64,000 bases of DNA from Fragum whitleyi (taxonomy: Eukaryota; Mollusca; Bivalvia; Cardiida; Cardiidae): positions 61,404,154 through 61,468,153 of the forward strand of contig OX411551.1 in the NCBI GenBank assembly GCA_948146395.1, given 5' to 3'. Within the stretch, counting starts at the first letter, position 1. The number at the start of each line of letters is the position of its first letter. Made by a program: the position numbers and the translations under genes. The notes beneath the pieces were generated by a model. That model ran no database searches. It worked only from the letters and a program-made list of their open reading frames with translations, and was not told where the DNA came from. Positions 61,778 to 64,000 of this stretch are shown one piece after another.

Positions 61778-63899
61778 TTCGTAAAGTCTCGAACATCAAA
61801 GCAGCTTCATATGTGATACTATCGCGTTGTGTAATTATATTAAGTCAGATGGTTTGTTTAAATAACTTTTAATGAACACCAATTCAACAACTACAAATTT
61901 ACAATAAAAGTTCTAACTCTAAATTTACGTCAGCCACGACGACTGTGATCTAACTTTATACTCTATCTCCTAAAACTCCTAACTCTCCGCGCTTGGTGGT
62001 TTCATCTCTTTATATACGAGAGTTTGGCCAAGGTTATCTGACCCAGGTTACCAAGTAAAAGACTTCCATTCAAAATATCATGTAAACCCTACCGACCCAC
62101 GTGCTAGCGATAAACTAGATCAAGAATCTAGGTTATCAAAAACATAAAATTATATTGTCGGATAATTGGGGTGTTTCCTAAGAATCCAGACAAACAGATA
62201 ATATCTCATTAGTACGTTAACTCGGAAAGCATTGGCGGCATGACATTATGTCACACATATGATAAAAACGTGCTTTTAAAAGAACAACTTTTCACTTATG
62301 TAAAGGAAATATTTAGAAGGCTCGTCTGTAGTTATCTTCAGCACCCTCGATATATTAATTTATAACTTCAAAAAAAGAACACTTATTCAAAGTAACTTAA
62401 CTGCTCTGTATCTAACAAACACTTAAGGCGATAATGAAAGGGTATTTATAGCGAAGTATTCCCCTGGTATATGAAAGTTGTGTCGTACATGGGACTTTCT
62501 CAAAAGGGAAGTTTTGGGTTTAAAAAAAGATATCAAGTTTCGATATCTTTGGATGAAACTTTCACTAGATGTTCCTAATCACCTGACCTTTCGGATGAAG
62601 TCACTGTTCGGTGAATTTCGGCTGCTTCATGAAAAAGGGACCTTCATTTGAAAAAATATTGTGAACACAACACCTCCCTCATTTATGGATCGATTTGGAT
62701 GATAATTCACAATCACAAAATGTCACTAGTCACCTGACCATGCGCATAAAGTCACTGTCACAGTCACGGAAAAAGGAACCCTCACGTTAAAAATCTAGTG
62801 AACGAAACTCCTCCCTCAGTTATGGATCGATTTGAATGAAACTTTCACAAAATGTTTGTAGTAAGCTGGCCTTGTCCATTTTGTCACGGTTGAGTTAATC
62901 TTAGCTAAGTCATGGAAAAAGAACCCTTTTTGTAAAAAAAATCTTGTGAATGCAACTCCTCCGCCATTTATGGACTAATTGGTATGAATCTTTTACAAAA
63001 TGTTTCTAGTTTAATGACCTTGTGCATATTGTCACGGTTTGGTGAATTCCAGCTGTGTCATGGAAAAGGGGCCTTCTTGTCAAATTTATTGGGAGCGCAA
63101 CTTGAGTTATGGATTGATATTAATGAGACTTTCACACAATATTCCTAGTGAGCCCTATTCCTAGTCACCTGACCTTGCAAGTATTGTTGTGATTTGTTGT
63201 AATACAGCCGTGTCACGGAAAAGAGGGACTTCATGTCAAATTTCTTCAGGGCACAACTCGTCCTTCATTTATGGACAGATGAAATGTAACATAATGTTCC
63301 TTGTCACCTGACTTTGCCCATGTTGTCGGGGCTTTGCGAAAATATATCAGAGAAAAATGGCTGCCTTCATGAGGCATTCGTATGTCTGTATGACCATATC
63401 TTCAGAATATTCCTAGTCAACTGGCATTGCACATGTAGTCAAGAATTGTTGATATGCTCTTGTGTCACAGAAAAAAACTGATTTATGAAATTTTGTTATA
63501 AAAGCAATTTCTCTTTCAACTGGTTTATGGATTTCAACTAAACTCACATTCTGTTCATTATCTTATGGTCTTGTGTATATTTTTTTTCCATATAGCCATG
63601 TGCATATTGACCTTACTTAATGAACTATTCTATGTCATGGAAAATGTGACCTTATTGTAAATTTTCCTATATCACAAATTACATTTGGTCTGTTCTGTTC
63701 TGTTCTGATAAAGGGGCTTTCATTAAAATGATAATCCTTTTGTCGGCGTATCTTGTGTCAACGGCACTCTTGTTTTTTATATACTCACAATGGTCACATT
63801 GTTGTCCTGTGAAGTCTGGATCACAAACACACTCAAAGCCGTCCGGGTGGTTTACACATGTCCCATTTTGACACGTATCCTGATTGCAGTGCTGAAAAA
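45513..63899 (-). CDS. EGF / ShK / TSP1-like multidomain gene, at least 11 exons, 5' end outside window
   Basis: Exons in transcript order: 63899-63789, 60225-60115, 59384-59274, 58670-58560, 53917-53807, 52335-52225, 50204-50088, 49588-49475, 48052-47942, 47445-47239, 46411-46295, and tentatively 45538-45513. Every firm exon begins and ends in phase 1, and each holds one domain: seven EGF-like, two ShK, one TSP1-like, one ShK. The eleven firm exons give 444 residues. Such one-domain symmetrical exons can be duplicated or skipped without loss of frame. The product is expected to be secreted or extracellular and rich in disulfides. Function is unknown; EGF repeats usually mediate protein contacts, and ShK modules occur in animal venoms, metalloproteases and matrix proteins. 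Treating all exons as one gene rests on shared phase and strand. Confidence 0.72.
46295..46411 (-). CDS. EGF/ShK gene exon: ShK domain 3
   Basis: 39 codons, acceptor ATGTATTACAG, donor GTATGT. Cysteine pattern: C-E-D-Q-P-D-Y-H-C, then I-C-K-D, then F-C-K-K-S-C-N-L-C. This is a six-cysteine ShK (SXC) module ending C-x3-C-x2-C. It appears to be the last domain of the protein. Confidence 0.85.
46425..46830. mobile_element. repeat element with AACAACAAAAGCTATATTTT hairpin, copy 2
   Basis: Reverse-oriented counterpart of 39474-39905. It has the same order of blocks, including CGCCCCGCATAGATGACGTC and TACCGTTATTTCTCGATAAA. It starts 14 bp from the ShK exon, so it sits in the intron right beside the acceptor. 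Confidence 0.75.
47105..47227. mobile_element. small palindromic MITE, CCTGTGTTTAGGATG family, copy 2
   Basis: CCTGTGTTTAGGATGACAAA at the left, inverse TTTTGTCATCCTGAACGCAGG at the right, with GCAAAGCGG inside. Its right edge is about 12 bp from the TSP1-like exon donor. Confidence 0.75.
47239..47445 (-). CDS. EGF/ShK gene exon: TSP1-like domain
   Basis: 69 codons, acceptor TTTTTTAATTCAG, donor GTAAGT, phase 1-1. A Thr/Pro linker (V-T-T-T-T-Q-K-P-T-P-P) is followed by W-M-E-W-G, N-C, G-T-C, R-Y-R-D-C and three further cysteines. Two tryptophans before the first cysteine and R-x-R-x-C are typical of thrombospondin type 1 repeats, although the W-x-x-W-S-x-C order is altered here (W-G-G-Y-N-C). 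Confidence 0.78.
47942..48052 (-). CDS. EGF/ShK gene exon: ShK domain 2
   Basis: 37 codons, acceptor CAATTTCTTTCAG, donor GTAAGA, phase 1-1. Pattern C-A-D-N-P-D-V-N-C, V-C-N, L-C-P-H-T-C-N-I-C fits the ShK consensus with all six cysteines. Confidence 0.9.
48213..48521 (+). mobile_element. tRNA-derived SINE with conserved central domain, copy B, 10-bp target duplication
   Basis: Head GCCCGATTAGCTCAGTTGGT with B box GGGTTCGATTCCCGGGC, then CTTTCGGATGAGACGTTAAA and GCACGTTAAAGAACCATGG. AACAGAATAG flanks it at 48203-48212 and 48522-48531. The head resembles a tRNA but has no clean anticodon arm and continues straight into the SINE body, so it should not be called a tRNA gene. Confidence 0.87.
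48600..48870. repeat. interspersed repeat shared, inverted, with 56566-56632 and 57655-57830
   Basis: ACGAGTAGCGTTGGCGACGT pairs with ACGTCGCCAACGCTACTCGT near 57720. GTCCGTCTATGTACATCCGA...GAGATTGGCCGAGTGGTGTT recurs inverted at 56566-56632. The TTGGCCGAGTGG block resembles a tRNA-Ser A box, so part may be a SINE. Confidence 0.55.
49475..49588 (-). CDS. EGF/ShK gene exon: ShK domain 1
   Basis: 38 codons, acceptor GATGTGTTTTCAG, donor GTAGGT (the next GT, 4 bp downstream, breaks phase). Pattern S-C-V-D-S-P-N-L-D-C, V-C-S-D, L-C-P-V-S-C-G-L-C. Directly follows the EGF block. Confidence 0.87.
49697..49866. mobile_element. AACCTCGG hairpin MITE, copy 3
   Basis: The core GTTAACCGAGGTTTCCTAATG and its inverse are a near-perfect 50-bp palindrome at 49757-49809. 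The outer parts TTCTGCAACGTGTCCGAAGT and ACTTCGGAACTATTGCGG are inverted too. Confidence 0.8.
50088..50204 (-). CDS. EGF/ShK gene exon: EGF-like domain 7
   Basis: 39 codons, acceptor GTAATTCTTTTTAG, donor GTGGGT, phase 1-1. Pattern C-A-S-N-P-C-V-N-G-T-C, Y-T-C-S-C, G-Y-Q-G-R-N-C gives all six EGF cysteines. No calcium-binding D-x-D/N-E motif precedes it. Confidence 0.9.
51095..51498. mobile_element. MITE of the CAGTTAAC family
   Basis: CAGTTAACAACATCGTGAAA at the left, TTTCACGTTGTAACTAACTG at the right, with TA flanks. Closely related to the copy at 5000-5436 but lacking about 30 bp in the centre. Confidence 0.82.
51640..51815. repeat. interspersed repeat, copy 1 (pair with 56153-56313)
   Basis: Shares GCCCGCAAT/GCCCGCTAT, CCAGACAGCGGGCTACC and GTAGGACCAGTCTAC-like blocks in the same order and orientation with 56153-56313. 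No coding signature; probably part of the segment duplicated with the EGF exons. Confidence 0.6.
52225..52335 (-). CDS. EGF/ShK gene exon: EGF-like domain 6
   Basis: 37 codons, acceptor TTCATATTACAG, donor GTAGGT, phase 1-1. I-D-H-C-A-S-N-P-C-V-H-G-S-C, Y-T-C-K-C, G-Y-S-G-T-N-C. Confidence 0.93.
52336..53351. other. intron sequence, no gene recognised
   Basis: AT-rich DNA. The minus-strand frame at 52889-53212 resembles the C-terminal tail of a LINE endonuclease/reverse transcriptase protein (R-N-N-Q-W-E-T-V-I-C-N-L-C ... E-D-E-F-H-F-V-L-M-C), so a LINE 3' fragment is possible. Confidence 0.45.
52889..53212 (-). pseudogene. possible LINE reverse transcriptase tail fragment
   Basis: The frame contains K-T-R-N-N-Q-W-E, I-C-N-L-C and D-E-F-H-F-V-L-M-C, an arrangement common near the C terminus of animal LINE ORF2 proteins (zinc-ribbon-like C-x2-C followed by D/E-x-x-H-F-x-x-x-C). 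It is only 107 codons, with no polymerase core visible. I infer a 5'-truncated insertion. Confidence 0.5.
53352..53690. mobile_element. inverted-repeat element, copy 2
   Basis: Reverse-oriented counterpart of 37836-38165: ATCTAACGAGGTTGGGAGAA...GAGGCTCTGCCGAGACAATT, and ATATCATACGGGATGTTATC further right. Confidence 0.7.
53807..53917 (-). CDS. EGF/ShK gene exon: EGF-like domain 5
   Basis: 37 codons, acceptor ATCCTGAACAG, donor GTAAAT, phase 1-1. V-D-H-C-L-G-N-R-C-D-H-G-R-C, Y-S-C-R-C, G-Y-K-G-T-H-C. Confidence 0.92.
54470..54990 (-). pseudogene. cluster of decayed EGF exon copies
   Basis: At least six degenerate segments, about 100 bp apart (near 54490, 54595, 54695, 54790, 54890 and 54950), each keep fragments of the second half of an EGF exon. 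In plus-strand reading these are GAGCAGTTATAACCAGCCAA, GGTGTACCGGGTATTACAAG, TATTATCAGCCAAACTGTTT and TGTACCCGGTATTACATGTG. The intact exon at 58560-58670 has GGTGTAACCCGTATTACACG and GCAGTTATAGCCAGACAAAC. Cysteine codons and splice signals are lost. Confidence 0.72.
54991..56152. other. intron sequence, no gene recognised
   Basis: Contains an AAAACG-rich stretch near 55060-55120 and several GTATAAGAC/GTATAAAAC segments near 55300-55445. Opposing frames at 55581-55818 have no domain signature. Confidence 0.45.
56153..56313. repeat. interspersed repeat, copy 2 (pair with 51640-51815)
   Basis: See the partner copy for shared blocks. It stands just left of two EGF exon relics. Confidence 0.6.
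56370..56562 (-). pseudogene. two decayed EGF exons
   Basis: The segment at 56445-56562 matches the exon at 58560-58670 closely over its donor and second half (CTCACCTTCATCACAATTAA, GCAGTTATAGCCAGACAAAC), but the first half has lost two of three cysteine codons (TGT to AGT and TTT in minus-strand reading). The segment at 56370-56430 (TTTGTCGCAGTTTAATACGA) is a shorter relic with an internal deletion. Confidence 0.78.
58440..58556 (-). pseudogene. decayed EGF exon next to intact domain 4
   Basis: TTTGTTGCAGTTCAATACGT and ATTGCACGAACAGTTTTAAC resemble the donor-side half of the EGF exon that starts only a few bases to the right. It shares the internal deletion of the relic at 56370-56430, so those two share an ancestor. 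Confidence 0.65.
58560..58670 (-). CDS. EGF/ShK gene exon: EGF-like domain 4
   Basis: 37 codons, acceptor GAGTTTAATTTCAG, donor GTGAGT, phase 1-1. I-N-H-C-S-P-N-P-C-I-Q-G-S-C, Y-N-C-S-C, G-Y-T-G-V-N-C. This exon is the closest intact relative of most relics in 54.4-58.6 kb. Confidence 0.93.
59128..59245. repeat. relic of the GTGACCC MITE
   Basis: TTCGCACTTTGCTTATTTTC TGAATCTAGAATGAAT matches the interior of 24850-25077. Ends are lost. Confidence 0.5.
59274..59384 (-). CDS. EGF/ShK gene exon: EGF-like domain 3
   Basis: 37 codons, acceptor CATTTTTTTTCAG, donor GTATAG, phase 1-1. I-D-F-C-D-S-N-P-C-I-R-G-S-C, F-R-C-Q-C, G-Y-E-G-K-D-C. Confidence 0.92.
   Translation of the reverse strand, partial: KSTFVIAIHVYEDPVLALSLALGVNVQRDMRERTAV
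59852..59879 (+). repeat. (GTT)n microsatellite
   Basis: About eight GTT/GCT-type trinucleotide units in an intron. Confidence 0.8.
60115..60225 (-). CDS. EGF/ShK gene exon: EGF-like domain 2
   Basis: 37 codons, acceptor GATGCTTTTCAG, donor GTATGT, phase 1-1. V-D-H-C-K-G-V-D-C-H-N-G-T-C, Y-V-C-G-C, G-Y-K-G-N-L-C. Confidence 0.92.
60270..60372. repeat. hairpin repeat shared with 26890-27050
   Basis: GAGATAAGCTCATCCTAACC and TCTAGATGAGGTTAAAG bracket a dyad around AAGCCTCGGCGAGCTTAATA. Confidence 0.55.
60648..61632 (+). mobile_element. tandem-unit repeat element with Helitron-like 3' terminus
   Basis: Begins near GAGGGCCATAGTGGCCCTTA and has about five units of 140-147 bp with GACCTAGTTTTTGACCC and TGTGGCCTCTAGAGTGCATA. 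It then has a GACGACGGAC run and ends TTGAGCACTTCGTGCTCAGG followed by TGAGCTAA. The GAGCAC-TTC-GTGCTC hairpin a few bases before CTAA is how Helitron 3' ends look. The 5' end does not show the expected TC, so the class is inferred. Confidence 0.65.
61731..61776 (+). repeat. (GTT)n microsatellite
   Basis: About 15 uninterrupted GTT units. Confidence 0.93.
61777..62499. other. intron sequence, no gene recognised
   Basis: AT-rich DNA without recognisable coding or repeat structure. Confidence 0.45.
62500..63540 (+). repeat. diverged tandem repeat, units of about 136-152 bp
   Basis: ATTTATGGAT-like blocks recur at about 62683, 62819, 62971, 63107 and 63259, each followed by AACTTTCAC...ATGTT, TAGTCACCTGACC and GTCACGG. 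Considerably diverged between units. No reading frame survives. Confidence 0.75.
63789..63899 (-). CDS. EGF/ShK gene exon: EGF-like domain 1 in window
   Basis: 37 codons if the acceptor is ATCGTTTAG, which restores the phase 1-1 pattern and the 111-bp length of its neighbours; the nearer TTTTTCAG would start at 63891 in phase 0. Donor GTGAGT. H-C-N-Q-D-T-C-Q-N-G-T-C, F-E-C-V-C, D-F-T-G-Q-Q-C. Further exons must lie to the right. Confidence 0.85.
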
Positions 63900-64000
63900 C
63901 TAAACGATAAATTTAAGGATTCCATAATGCTATTAATACTCAAAATGTAGCCATTAATCTAATTTAAACATGAGTAAAGCAAAATGTTGAAAAAGTCTGT

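Noticed and set aside
1..64000. CRISPR array or prokaryotic operon
   Set aside because: The repeats found have no regular spacer structure, and all genes are intron-containing.

Overview
The window looks like AT-rich nuclear DNA of a lophotrochozoan, most probably a marine bivalve mollusc. The evidence is intron-rich genes with consensus GT/AG splice sites, secreted and membrane proteins built from WSC, EGF, ShK and TSP1-like modules, tRNA-derived SINEs of types known from molluscs, and very many small inverted-repeat transposons. The species cannot be fixed from the sequence alone. There are no prokaryotic features.

Layout. Positions 1-12.7 kb hold no recognisable host gene, only SINEs, MITEs and a 1.7 kb terminal-inverted-repeat element whose arms repeat a CG core every 10-11 bp (6831-8530, second inverted copy at 27752-29402). 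Positions 12777-19116 are a complete LTR retrotransposon: two 543-bp LTRs with 4 differences by my hand alignment, a tRNA-Pro-type primer site, gag, pol and a polypurine tract. Its pol order is protease-integrase-reverse transcriptase-RNase H. That is the Copia order in a Ty3/gypsy-type polymerase, as in the Gmr1 group. Positions 19.1-24.7 kb are repeat-derived intergenic DNA.

Host gene 1 (plus strand, 24752-43912) can be assembled as 12 exons whose phases all agree. It encodes a 537-residue type I membrane protein with a signal peptide, an N-terminal region of unknown fold, a WSC domain, a CxCxC stretch, one membrane helix and a short tail. Its introns carry several MITEs, a foldback element with satellite-like arms (33093-33951), decayed copies of its own exon 10 (40.9-41.5 kb) and a 156-bp tandem repeat (42.1-43.1 kb).

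Host gene 2 (minus strand, about 45.5 kb to beyond the right edge) converges on gene 1. At least eleven symmetrical phase 1-1 exons encode, in protein order, seven EGF-like domains, two ShK domains, one TSP1-like domain and one ShK domain. The 5' end lies outside the window. Between 54.4 and 58.6 kb there are many decayed EGF exon copies, so the array has expanded and contracted. The two genes lie tail to tail; both products are expected at the cell surface or outside the cell, but nothing in the sequence shows that they work together.

All exon models come from reading splice signals, frame and domain signatures by eye. No transcript or database search was available.
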